Positions 1 to 9,292 of a DNA stretch of 64,000 nucleotides are shown here, piece after piece (the stretch's first letter is position 1; the number at the start of each line of letters is the position of its first letter). Source of the stretch: Auanema rhodensis (lineage: Eukaryota > Nematoda > Chromadorea > Rhabditida > Rhabditidae); NCBI GenBank assembly GCA_964057225.1, contig OZ059900.1, positions 24,753,638-24,817,637 on the forward strand. The letters run 5' to 3'. The position numbers and the translations under genes were made by a program. The notes beneath the pieces are model-generated. The model had not been told where the DNA came from, did not search any database, and worked only from the letters and a program-made list of their open reading frames with translations.

Positions 1-39
1 CATTGCATGAGTTTGAACACATGAAATCGTAAGTCAAAA

Positions 40-56
40 CCTTGTTTACAGCGAAA
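40..56 (-). other. CENP-B-box-like element (weak match)
   Basis: On the minus strand this reads tttcgctgtaaacaagg. Against the mammalian CENP-B box pattern NTTCGNNNNANNCGGGN it keeps TTCG, the central A, and the C and last G of CGGG, which is seven of nine specified bases. The two middle G positions are A. It recurs in most units at the same offset. Units beginning at 46903, 47586, 49299, 51008, 53741 and 56133 have gcaaaat in place of gcgaaat and lose the CpG in TTCG. Units at 14667 and 17459 (gagaaa) and the gcgatat units (27379, 31829, 34228, 36969) also break it. Binding is not shown, and chance matching in AT-rich DNA is a real alternative. Confidence 0.3.
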
Positions 57-66
57 TTTCCAAAAA

Positions 67-78
67 CTGGTTTTCCAG
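67..78. repeat. Short hairpin CTGG-TTTT-CCAG
   Basis: The word ctggttttccag is a perfect 4-bp stem with a 4-base loop. It overlaps a second small palindrome, aaaactggtttt at 63-74, so two alternative hairpins share the bases. It is present in nearly every unit at this offset. Confidence 0.6.
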
Positions 79-81
79 CAT

Positions 82-124
82 AATAAAATATTTCTCATGG
101 GAAATACTGTGTTTTTGTATTTTT
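82..124 (+). promoter_or_regulatory. AATAAA hexamer with downstream GT-rich tract
   Basis: AATAAA lies at 82-87 and is followed about 20 bases later by ctgtgtttttgtattttt (107-124). This spacing and order match a eukaryotic cleavage and polyadenylation signal on the + strand. The hexamer is kept in most units but broken by cataacaaaat in the units at 10319 and 12029, and by catactaaaat in the units at 25327 and 29777. Function is inference: AATAAA arises easily in AT-rich DNA. Confidence 0.3.
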
Positions 125-130
125 CTAGTG

Positions 131-173
131 TTCAGCATGTAAAATGCTTCATTTTAGTATGTAACACGCTGAA
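131..173. repeat. Dyad: 10-bp inverted arms around a nested 6-bp hairpin
   Basis: The left arm ttcagcatgt is at 131-140 and the right arm acacgctgaa at 164-173, with one mismatch. Inside, aaaatg (141-146) pairs with cattt t (150-155) across a 3-base loop. In seven units (starts 343, 1369, 2395, 49982, 54424, 54765, 56816) the right arm is acatgctgaa and the 10-bp arms are perfect complements. The structure could extrude as a hairpin or cruciform. The sequence symmetry is seen directly; extrusion is inference. Confidence 0.6.
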
Positions 174-204
174 ATTCGTTGCATTTGACGACTCATATGA
201 ACAA

Positions 205-214
205 AAATCGATTT
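205..214. repeat. Perfect 10-bp palindrome aaatcgattt
   Basis: The palindrome contains a ClaI site (ATCGAT). A second palindrome, tcatatga with an NdeI site, lies at 193-200. Both recur once per unit in nearly all units, so the array should appear as a ladder of about 342-bp steps wherever such sites are scored. Confidence 0.75.
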
Positions 215-232
215 AATCAATATTAGCCATAA

Positions 233-243
233 GGGGCGTGCCC
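233..243. repeat. GC-rich patch with GGGC-GT-GCCC palindrome; indel hotspot
   Basis: The word ggggcgtgccc is the only GC-rich patch in the unit. It contains a perfect palindrome, gggc gt gccc. Eleven full-length units carry an extra gggcg here, making 347-bp units, with the patch starting at 3152, 5050, 22820, 27611, 32061, 34460, 37201, 40967, 43707, 46447 and 48843. The four 183-bp deleted units carry the same insertion. Other changes are a one-base loss in the unit at 19511, aagggc for ggggc in the ataaaggg units, and ggagcg in many units after 53058. The ggggcgtg core also resembles a GC-box or KLF-type site. Confidence 0.7.
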
Positions 244-250
244 TCAGAAT

Positions 251-258
251 ATGCTAAT
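251..258 (+). promoter_or_regulatory. Octamer-like word ATGCTAAT next to GC patch
   Basis: ATGCTAAT differs by one base from the POU-family octamer ATGCAAAT, and is a known Oct-1-bound form in octamer/TAATGARAT elements. It lies 7 bases after the GC-rich patch, in nearly every unit. Regulatory function is inference only. An 8-base word in AT-rich DNA fixed by common descent needs no selection. Confidence 0.2.
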
Positions 259-2736
259 TTCCTTAATTTTCTAACCCCTGTTTTTTTGTCGTGAAAGTGG
301 AACTAGACGTTGTACGAACAATTTTGAGCTAGGTTTCATTGACATTGCATGAGTTTGAACACATGAAATCGTAAGTCAAAACCTTGTTTACAGCGAAATT
401 TCCAAAAACTGGTTTTCCAGCATAATAAAATATTTCTCATGGGAAATACTGTGTTTTTGTATTTTTCTAGTGTTCAGCATGTAAAATGCTTCATTTTAGT
501 ATGTAACATGCTGAAATTCGTTGCATTTGACGACTCATATGAACAAAAATCGATTTAATCAATATTAGCCATAAGGGGCGTGCCCTCAGAATATGCTAAT
601 TTCCTTAATTTTCTAACCCCTGTTTTTTTGTCGTGAAAGTGGAACTAGACGTTGTACGAACAATTTTGAGCTAGGTTTCATTGACATTGCATGAGTTTGA
701 ACACATGAAATCGTAAGTCAAAACCTTGTTTACAGCGAAATTTCCAAAAACTGGTTTTCCAGCATAATAAAATATTTCTCATGGGAAATACTGTGTTTTT
801 GTATTTTTCTAGTGTTCAGCATGTAAAATGCTTCATTTTAGTATGTACCACGCTGAAATTCGTTGCATTTGACGACTCATATGAACAAAAATCGATTTAA
901 TCAATATTAGCCATAAGGGGCGTGCCCTCAGAATATGCTAATTTCCTTAATTTTCTAACCCCTGTTTTTTTGTCGTGAAAGTGGAACTAGACGTTGTACG
1001 AACAATTTTGAGCTAGGTTTCATTGACATTGCATGAGTTTGAACACATGAAATCGTAAGTCAAAACCTTGTTTACAGCGAAATTTCCAAAAACTGGTTTT
1101 CCAGCATAATAAAATATTTCTCATGGGAAATACTGTGTTTTTGTATTTTTCTAGTGTTCAGCATGTAAAATGCTTCATTTTAGTATGTAACACGCTGAAA
1201 TTCGTTGCATTTGACGACTCATATGAACAAAAATCGATTTAATCAATATTAGCCATAAGGGGCGTGCCCTCAGAATATGCTAATTTCCTTAATTTTCTAA
1301 CCCTTGTTTTTTTGTCGTGAAAGTGGAACTAGACGTTGTACGAACAATTTTGAGCTAGGTTTCATTGACATTGCATGAGTTTGAACACATGAAATCGTAA
1401 GTCAAAACCTTGTTTACAGCGAAATTTCCAAAAACTGGTTTTCCAGCATAATAAAATATTTCTCATGGGAAATACTGTGTTTTTGTATTTTTCTAGTGTT
1501 CAGCATGTAAAATGCTTCATTTTAGTATGTAACATGCTGAAATTCGTTGCATTTGACGACTCATATGAACAAAAATCGATTTAATCAATATTAGCCATAA
1601 GGGGCGTGCCCTCAGAATATGCTAATTTCCTTAATTTTCTAACCCCTGTTTTTTTGTCGTGAAAGTGGAACTAGACGTTGTACGAACAATTTTGAGCTAG
1701 GTTTCATTGACATTGCATGAGTTTGAACACATGAAATCGTAAGTCAAAACCTTGTTTACAGCGAAATTTCCAAAAACTGGTTTTCCAGCATAATAAAATA
1801 TTTCTCATGGGAAATACTGTGTTTTTGTATTTTTCTAGTGTTCAGCATGTAAAATGCTTCATTTTAGTATGTAACACGCTGAAATTCGTTGCATTTGACG
1901 ACTCATATGAACAAAAATCGATTTAATCAATATTAGCCATAAGGGGCGTGCCCTCAGAATATGCTAATTTCCTTAATTTTCTAACCCTTGTTTTTTTGTC
2001 GTGAAAGTGGAACTAGACGTTGTACGAACAATTTTGAGCTAGGTTTCATTGACATTGCATGAGTTTGAACACATGAAATCGTAAGTCAAAACCTTGTTTA
2101 CAGCGAAATTTCCAAAAACTGGTTTTCCAGCATAATAAAATATTTCTCATGGGAAATACTGTGTTTTTGTATTTTTCTAGTGTTCAGCATGTAAAATGCT
2201 TCATTTTAGTATGTAACACGCTAAAATTCGTTGCATTTGACGACTCATATGAACAAAAATCGATTTAATCAATATTAGCCATAAGGGGCGTGCCCTCAGA
2301 ATATGCTAATTTCCTTAATTTTCTAACCCTTGTTTTTTTGTCGTGAAAGTGGAACTAGACGTTGTACGAACAATTTTGAGCTAGGTTTCATTGACATTGC
2401 ATGAGTTTGAACACATGAAATCGTAAGTCAAAACCTTGTTTACAGCGAAATTTCCAAAAACTGGTTTTCCAGCATAATAAAATATTTCTCATGGGAAATA
2501 CTGTGTTTTTGTATTTTTCTAGTGTTCAGCATGTAAAATGCTTCATTTTAGTATGTAACATGCTGAAATTCGTTGCATTTGACGACTCATATGAACAAAA
2601 ATCGATTTAATCAATATTAGCCATAAGGGGCGTGCCCTCAGAATATGCTAATTTCCTTAATTTTCTAACCCCTGTTTTTTTGTCGTGAAAGTGGAACTAG
2701 ACGTTGTACGAACAATTTTGAGCTAGGTTTCATTGA

Positions 2737-2919
2737 CATTGCATGAGTTTGAACACATGAAATCGAATATTAGCCATAAGGGGCGAAATCAATATTAGCC
2801 ATAAGGGGCGGGGCGTGCCCTCAGAATATGCTAATTTCCTTAATTTTCTAACCCCTGTTTTTTTGTCGTGAAAGTGGAACTAGACGTTGTACGAACAATT
2901 TTGAGCTAGGTTCCATTGA
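2737..2919 (+). repeat. Internally deleted satellite unit (183 bp), copy 1
   Basis: The unit runs normally to base 29 (gaaatcg), then jumps to base 219 (aatattagcc), removing 189 bp. The segment aatattagccataaggggcg is then present twice, separated by aaatc, and the extra gggcg follows. Arithmetic agrees: 342 minus 189 plus 25 plus 5 gives 183. It ends in aggttccattg instead of aggtttcattg. The splice-like, AATAAA and dyad elements are all lost. Confidence 0.92.
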
Positions 2920-4634
2920 CATTGCATGAGTTTGAACACATGAAATCGTAAGTCAAAACCTTGTTTACAGCGAAATTTCCAAAAACTGGTTTTCCAGCAT
3001 AATAAAATATTTCTCATGGGAAATACTGTGTTTTTGTATTTTTCTAGTGTTCAGCATGTGAAATGCTTCATTTTAGTATGTAACACGCTGAAATTCGTTG
3101 CATTTGACGACTCATATGAACAAAAATCGATTTAATCAATATTAGCCATAAGGGGCGGGGCGTGCCCTCAGAATATGCTAATTTCCTTAATTTTCTAACC
3201 CCTGTTTTTTTGTCGTGAAAGTGGAACTAGACGTTGTACGAACAATTTTGAGCTAGGTTTCATTGACATTGCATGAGTTTGAACACATGAAATCGTAAGT
3301 CAAAACCTTGTTTACAGCGAAATTTCCAAAAACTGGTTTTCCAGCATAATAAAATATTTCTCATGGGAAATACTGTGTTTTTGTATTTTTCTAGTGTTCA
3401 GCATGTAAAATGCTTCATTTTAGTATGTAACTCGCTGAAATTCGTTGCATCTGACGACTCATATGAACAAAAATCGATTTAATCAATATTAGCCATAAGG
3501 GGCGTGCCCTCAGAATATGCTAATTTCCTTAATTTTCTAACCCCTGTTTTTTTGTCGTGAAAGTGGAACTAGACGTTGTACGAACAATTTTGAGCTAGGT
3601 TTCATTGACATTGCATGAGTTTGAACACATGAAATCGTAAGTCAAAACCTTGTTTACAGCGAAATTTCCAAAAACTGGTTTTCCAGCATAATAAAATATT
3701 TCTCATGGGAAATACTGTGTTTTTGTATTTTTCTAGTGTTCAGCATGTAAAATGCTTCATTTTAGTATGTAACACGCTGAAATTCGTTGCATTTGACGAC
3801 TCATATGAACAAAAATCGATTTAATCAATATTAGCCATAAGGGGCGTGCCCTCAGAATATGCTAATTTCCTTAGTTTTCTAACCCCTGTTTTTTTGTCGT
3901 GAAAGTGGAACTAGACGTTGTACGAACAATTTTGAGCTAGGTTTCATTGACATTGCATGAGTTTGAACACATGAAATCGTAAGTCAAAACCTTGTTTACA
4001 GCGAAATTTCCAAAAACTGGTTTTCCAGCATAATAAAATATTTCTCATGGGAAATACTGTGTTTTTGTATTTTTCTAGTGTTCAGCATGTAAAATGCTTC
4101 ATTTTAGTATGTAACACGCTGAAATTCGTTGCATTGGACGACTCATATGAACAAAAATCGATTTAATCAATATTAGCCATAAGGGGCGTGCCCTCAGAAT
4201 ATGCTAATTTCCTTAATTTTCTAACCCTTGTTTTTTTGTCGTGAAAGTGGAACTAGACGTTGTACGAACAATTTTGAGCTAGGTTTCATTGACATTGCAT
4301 GAGTTTGAACACATGAAATCGTAAGTCAAAACCTTGTTTACAGCGAAATTTCCAAAAACTGGTTTTCCAGCATAATAAAATATTTCTCATGGGAAATACT
4401 GTGTTTTTGTATTTTTCTAGTGTTCAGCATGTAAAATGCTTCATTTTAGTATGTAACACGCTGAAATTCGTTGCATTTGACGACTCATATGAACAAAAAT
4501 CGATTTAATCAATATTAGCCATAAGGGGCGTGCCCTCAGAATATGCTAATTTCCTTAATTTTCTAACCCCTGTTTTTTTGTCGTGAAAGTGGAACTAGAC
4601 GTTGTACGAACAATTTTGAGCTAGGTTTCATTGA
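2737..4634 (+). repeat. Region A2 duplicated block, copy 1 (six units, 1898 bp)
   Basis: The order is: truncated unit (2737, 183 bp), 347-bp unit with extra gggcg and gtgaaatg (2920), unit with aactcgctg (3267), unit with ttagttttc (3609), unit with acccttg (3951), plain unit (4293). The block restarts at 4635 with the same truncated and 347-bp units, which marks a block duplication. Confidence 0.88.
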
Positions 4635-4817
4635 CATTGCATGAGTTTGAACACATGAAATCGAATATTAGCCATAAGGGGCGAAATCAATATTAGCCAT
4701 AAGGGGCGGGGCGTGCCCTCAGAATATGCTAATTTCCTTAATTTTCTAACCCCTGTTTTTTTGTCGTGAAAGTGGAACTAGACGTTGTACGAACAATTTT
4801 GAGCTAGGTTCCATTGA
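4635..4817 (+). repeat. Internally deleted satellite unit (183 bp), copy 2
   Basis: It has the same junctions, the same 25-bp and gggcg duplications and the same aggttcc end as the copy at 2737. Shared complex breakpoints mean it was copied, not formed independently. Confidence 0.92.
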
Positions 4818-6874
4818 CATTGCATGAGTTTGAACACATGAAATCGTAAGTCAAAACCTTGTTTACAGCGAAATTTCCAAAAACTGGTTTTCCAGCATAA
4901 TAAAATATTTCTCATGGGAAATACTGTGTTTTTGTATTTTTCTAGTGTTCAGCATGTGAAATGCTTCATTTTAGTATGTAACACGCTGAAATTCGTTGCA
5001 TTTGACGACTCATATGAACAAAAATCGATTTAATCAATATTAGCCATAAGGGGCGGGGCGTGCCCTCAGAATATGCTAATTTCCTTAATTTTCTAACCCC
5101 TGTTTTTTTGTCGTGAAAGTGGAACTAGACGTTGTACGAACAATTTTGAGCTAGGTTTCATTGACATTGCATGAGTTTGAACACATGAAATCGTAAGTCA
5201 AAACCTTGTTTACAGCGAAATTTCCAAAAACTGGTTTTCCAGCATAATAAAATATTTCTCATGGGAAATACTGTGTTTTTGTATTTTTCTAGTGTTCAGC
5301 ATGTAAAATGCTTCATTTTAGTATGTAACACGCTGAAATTCGTTGCATTTGACGACTCATATGAACAAAAATCGATTTAATCAATATTAGCCATAAGGGG
5401 CGTGCCCTCAGAATATGCTAATTTCCTTAATTTTCTAACCCCTGTTTTTTTGTCGTGAAAGTGGAACTAGACGTTGTACGAACAATTTTGAGCTAGGTTT
5501 CATTGACATTGCATGAGTTTGAACACATGAAATCGTAAGTCAAAACCTTGTTTACAGCGAAATTTCCAAAAACTGGTTTTCCAGCATAATAAAATATTTC
5601 TCATGGGAAATACTGTGTTTTTGTATTTTTCTAGTGTTCAGCATGTAAAATGCTTCATTTTAGTATGTAACTCGCTGAAATTCGTTGCATTTGACGACTC
5701 ATATGAACAAAAATCGATTTAATCAATATTAGCCATAAGGGGCGTGCCCTCAGAATATGCTAATTTCCTTAATTTTCTAACCCCTGTTTTTTTGTCGTGA
5801 AAGTGGAACTAGACGTTGTACGAACAATTTTGAGCTAGGTTTCATTGACATTGCATGAGTTTGAACACATGAAATCGTAAGTCAAAACCTTGTTTACAGC
5901 GAAATTTCCAAAAACTGGTTTTCCAGCATAATAAAATATTTCTCATGGGAAATACTGTGTTTTTGTATTTTTCTAGTGTTCAGCATGTAAAATGCTTCAT
6001 TTTAGTATGTAACACGCTGAAATTCGTTGCATTTGACGACTCATATGAACAAAAATCGATTTAATCAATATTAGCCATAAGGGGCGTGCCCTCAGAATAT
6101 GCTAATTTCCTTAGTTTTCTAACCCCTGTTTTTTTGTCGTGAAAGTGGAACTAGACGTTGTACGAACAATTTTGAGCTAGGTTTCATTGACATTGCATGA
6201 GTTTGAACACATGAAATCGTAAGTCAAAACCTTGTTTACAGCGAAATTTCCAAAAACTGGTTTTCCAGCATAATAAAATATTTCTCATGGGAAATACTGT
6301 GTTTTTGTATTTTTCTAGTGTTCAGCATGTAAAATGCTTCATTTTAGTATGTAACACGCTGAAATTCGTTGCATTTGACGACTCATATGAACAAAAATCG
6401 ATTTAATCAATATTAGCCATAAGGGGCGTGCCCTCAGAATATGCTAATTTCCTTAATTTTCTAACCCTTGTTTTTTTGTCGTGAAAGTGGAACTAGACGT
6501 TGTACGAACAATTTTGAGCTAGGTTTCATTGACATTGCATGAGTTTGAACACATGAAATCGTAAGTCAAAACCTTGTTTACAGCGAAATTTCCAAAAACT
6601 GGTTTTCCAGCATAATAAAATATTTCTCATGGGAAATACTGTGTTTTTGTATTTTTCTAGTGTTCAGCATGTAAAATGCTTCATTTTAGTATGTAACACG
6701 CTGAAATTCGTTGCATTTGACGACTCATATGAACAAAAATCGATTTAATCAATATTAGCCATAAGGGGCGTGCCCTCAGAATATGCTAATTTCCTTAATT
6801 TTCTAACCCCTGTTTTTTTGTCGTGAAAGTGGAACTAGACGTTGTACGAACAATTTTGAGCTAGGTTCCATTGA
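4635..6874 (+). repeat. Region A2 duplicated block, copy 2 (seven units, 2240 bp)
   Basis: The order matches copy 1 with one extra plain unit: truncated (4635), 347-bp gtgaaatg unit (4818), plain (5165), aactcgctg (5507), ttagttttc (5849), acccttg (6191), plain (6533, ending aggttcc). The extra unit after the 347-bp one indicates unequal exchange by one unit. Private changes in copy 1 (gcatctgacg in the 3267 unit, gcattggacg in the 3951 unit) are absent here, so they arose after the duplication or were lost. Confidence 0.88.
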
Positions 6875-8083
6875 CATTGCATGAGTTTGAACACATGAAA
6901 TCGTAAGTCAAAACCTTGTTTACAGCGAAATTTCCAAAAACTGGTTTTCCAGCATAATAAAATATTTCTCATGGGAAATACTGTGTTTTTGTATTTTTCT
7001 AGTGTTCAGCATGTGAAATGCTTCATTTTAGTATGTAACACGCTGAAATTCGTTGCATTTGACGACTCATATGAACAAAAATCGATTCAATCAATATTAG
7101 CCATAAGGGGCGTGCCCTCAGAATATGCTAATTTCCTTAGTTTTCTAACCCCTGTTTTTTTGTCGTGAAAGTGGAACTAGACGTTGTACGAACAATTTTG
7201 AGCTAGGTTTCATTGACATTGCATGAGTTTGAACACATGAAATCGAATATTAGCCATAAGGGGCGAAATCAATATTAGCCATAAGGGGCGGGGCGTGCCC
7301 TCAGAATATGCTAATTTCCTTAATTTTCTAACCCCTGTTTTTTTGTCGTGAAAGTGGAACTAGACGTTGTACGAACAATTTTGAGCTAGGTTCCATTGAC
7401 ATTGCATGAGTTTGAACACATGAAATCGTAAGTCAAAACCTTGTTTACAGCGAAATTTCCAAAAACTGGTTTTCCAGCATAATAAAATATTTCTCATGGG
7501 AAATACTGTGTTTTTGTATTTTTCTAGTGTTCAGCATGTAAAATGCTTCATTTTAGTATGTAACACGCTGAAATTCGTTGCATTTGACGACTCATATGAA
7601 CAAAAATCGATTTAATCAATATTAGCCATAAGGGGCGTGCCCTCAGAATATGCTAATTTCCTTAATTTTCTAACCCTTGTTTTTTTGTCGTGAAAGTGGA
7701 ACTAGACGTTGTACGAACAATTTTGAGCTAGGTTTCATTGACATTGCATGAGTTTGAACACATGAAATCGTAAGTCAAAACCTTGTTTACAGCGAAATTT
7801 CCAAAAACTGGTTTTCCAGCATAATAAAATATTTCTCATGGGAAATACTGTGTTTTTGTATTTTTCTAGTGTTCAGCATGTAAAATGCTTCATTTTAGTA
7901 TGTAACACGCTGAAATTCGTTGCATTTGACGACTCATATGAACAAAAATCGATTTAATCAATATTAGCCATAAGGGGCGTGCCCTCAGAATATGCTAATT
8001 TCCTTAATTTTCTAACCCCTGTTTTTTTGTCGTGAAAGTGGAACTAGACGTTGTACGAACAATTTTGAGCTAGGTTCCATTGA
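6875..8083 (+). repeat. Region A3 four-unit block, copy 1 (1209 bp)
   Basis: The order is: unit with gtgaaatg, gattcaatc and ttagttttc (6875), truncated 183-bp unit (7217), acccttg unit (7400), plain unit ending aggttcc (7742). The gattcaatc change replaces the TAA that normally ends the short frame from the unit's ATG. That is why a 65-codon frame (6971-7168) exists here; it is not a gene. Confidence 0.88.
7217..7399 (+). repeat. Internally deleted satellite unit (183 bp), copy 3
   Basis: Junctions are identical to the copies at 2737 and 4635, but the following unit is an ordinary 342-bp one rather than the 347-bp gtgaaatg unit. The deleted unit has therefore been moved into a new unit order. 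Confidence 0.92.
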
Positions 8084-8950
8084 CATTGCATGAGTTTGAA
8101 CACATGAAATCGTAAGTCAAAACCTTGTTTACAGCGAAATTTCCAAAAACTGGTTTTCCAGCATAATAAAATATTTCTCATGGGAAATACTGTGTTTTTG
8201 TATTTTTCTAGTGTTCAGCATGTGAAATGCTTCATTTTAGTATGTAACACGCTGAAATTCGTTGCATTTGACGACTCATATGAACAAAAATCGATTCAAT
8301 CAATATTAGCCATAAGGGGCGTGCCCTCAGAATATGCTAATTTCCTTAGTTTTCTAACCCCTGTTTTTTTGTCGTGAAAGTGGAACTAGACGTTGTACGA
8401 ACAATTTTGAGCTAGGTTTCATTGACATTGCATGAGTTTGAACACATGAAATCGAATATTAGCCATAAGGGGCGAAATCAATATTAGCCATAAGGGGCGG
8501 GGCGTGCCCTCAGAATATGCTAATTTCCTTAATTTTCTAACCCCTGTTTTTTTGTCGTGAAAGTGGAACTAGACGTTGTACGAACAATTTTGAGCTAGGT
8601 TCCATTGACATTGCATGAGTTTGAACACATGAAATCGTAAGTCAAAACCTTGTTTACAGCGAAATTTCCAAAAACTGGTTTTCCAGCATAATAAAATATT
8701 TCTCATGGGAAATACTGTGTTTTTGTATTTTTCTAGTGTTCAGCATGTAAAATGCTTCATTTTAGTATGTAACACGCTGAAATTCGTTGCATTTGACGAC
8801 TCATATGAACAAAAATCGATTTAATCAATATTAGCCATAAGGGGCGTGCCCTCAGAATATGCTAATTTCCTTAATTTTCTAACCCCTGTTTTTTTGTCGT
8901 GAAAGTGGAACTAGACGTTGTACGAACAATTTTGAGCTAGGTTTCATTGA
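8084..8950 (+). repeat. Region A3 block, copy 2 (three units, partial)
   Basis: The gattcaatc unit (8084), truncated unit (8426) and a plain unit (8609) repeat the block that starts 1209 bp upstream. The third unit has acccctg where copy 1 has acccttg. The block then passes into region B. The open frame at 8180-8377 is the exact counterpart of 6971-7168. Confidence 0.88.
8426..8608 (+). repeat. Internally deleted satellite unit (183 bp), copy 4
   Basis: This is the fourth and last copy of the same deletion product in the window, with the same breakpoints and aggttcc end. None is found to the right of 8608. Confidence 0.92.
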
Positions 8951-9292
8951 CATTGCATGAGTTTGAACACATGAAATCGTAAGTCAAATCCTTGTTTACA
9001 GCGAAATTTCCAAAAACTGGTTTTCCAGCATAATAAAATATTTCTCATGGGAAATACTGTGTTTTTGTATTTTTCTAGTGTTCAGCATGTAAAATGCTTC
9101 ATTTTAGTATGTAACACGCTGAAATTCGTGGCATTTGACGACTCATATGAACAAAAATCGATTTAATCAATATTAGCCATAAGGGGCGTGCCCTCAGAAT
9201 ATGCTAATTTCCTTAATTTTCTAACCCCTGTTTTTTTGTCGTCAAAGTGGAACTAGACGTTGTACAAACAATTTTGAGCTAGGTTTCATTGA
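8951..9292 (+). repeat. Region B entry unit
   Basis: This 342-bp unit carries gtcaaatcc, gtggcatttg and gtcgtcaaag. The last two also mark the unit at 12029, the fifth member of the region B higher-order repeat. It is followed by the caaacaatt end typical of region B rather than cgaacaatt. Confidence 0.85.

Larger units (their letters stand above)
1..342 (+). repeat. Reference satellite unit (unit 1)
   Basis: This unit serves as the coordinate frame for landmarks; add 342 per unit to find them elsewhere. It has 116 G+C of 342 bases and ten CpG sites at 29, 52, 167, 177, 189, 209, 237, 288-289, 308 and 315 (approximate to one base). Landmarks are: GTAAGT at 29-34, a CENP-B-box-like element on the minus strand at 40-56, a small hairpin at 67-78, AATAAA at 82-87, a GT-rich tract at 107-124, a dyad at 131-173, a 10-bp palindrome at 205-214, a GC-rich patch at 233-243, an octamer-like word at 251-258 and a T7 run at 281-287. 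The length is divisible by three, so reading frames stay in register from one 342-bp unit to the next. Confidence 0.95.
1..2736 (+). repeat. Region A1: eight near-identical 342-bp units
   Basis: Unit starts are 1, 343, 685, 1027, 1369, 1711, 2053 and 2395, all 342 bp. Differences are few. The dyad arm reads acatgctg in units 2, 5 and 8. Position 275 reads acccttg in units 4, 6 and 7. Unit 3 has gtaccacg and unit 7 has cgctaaaattc. All end in tgtacgaacaatt. Units 2, 5 and 8 being alike suggests a weak three-unit period. No gene was seen. Confidence 0.93.

Noticed and set aside
11-20. RNA polymerase III B-box-like word on the minus strand (gttcaaactc) and T7 run as terminator
   Set aside because: The B-box match lacks the expected final bases, no A box was found at a suitable distance upstream on that strand, and the T7 run is on the other strand. 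A tRNA-derived origin is not supported.
77-234. Possible internal match agcataa (77) to agccataa (225), offset 148
   Set aside because: It is out of register with the other half-unit matches near 171 bp and is too short to support homology.
6971-7168. 65-codon open frame beginning at an ATG, with near copies at 8180, 10415, 14079 and 16871
   Set aside because: It lies wholly within the satellite unit and exists only where one base change removes the usual TAA. Other units carry the same sequence with the stop. There is no sign of a promoter or of coding selection.
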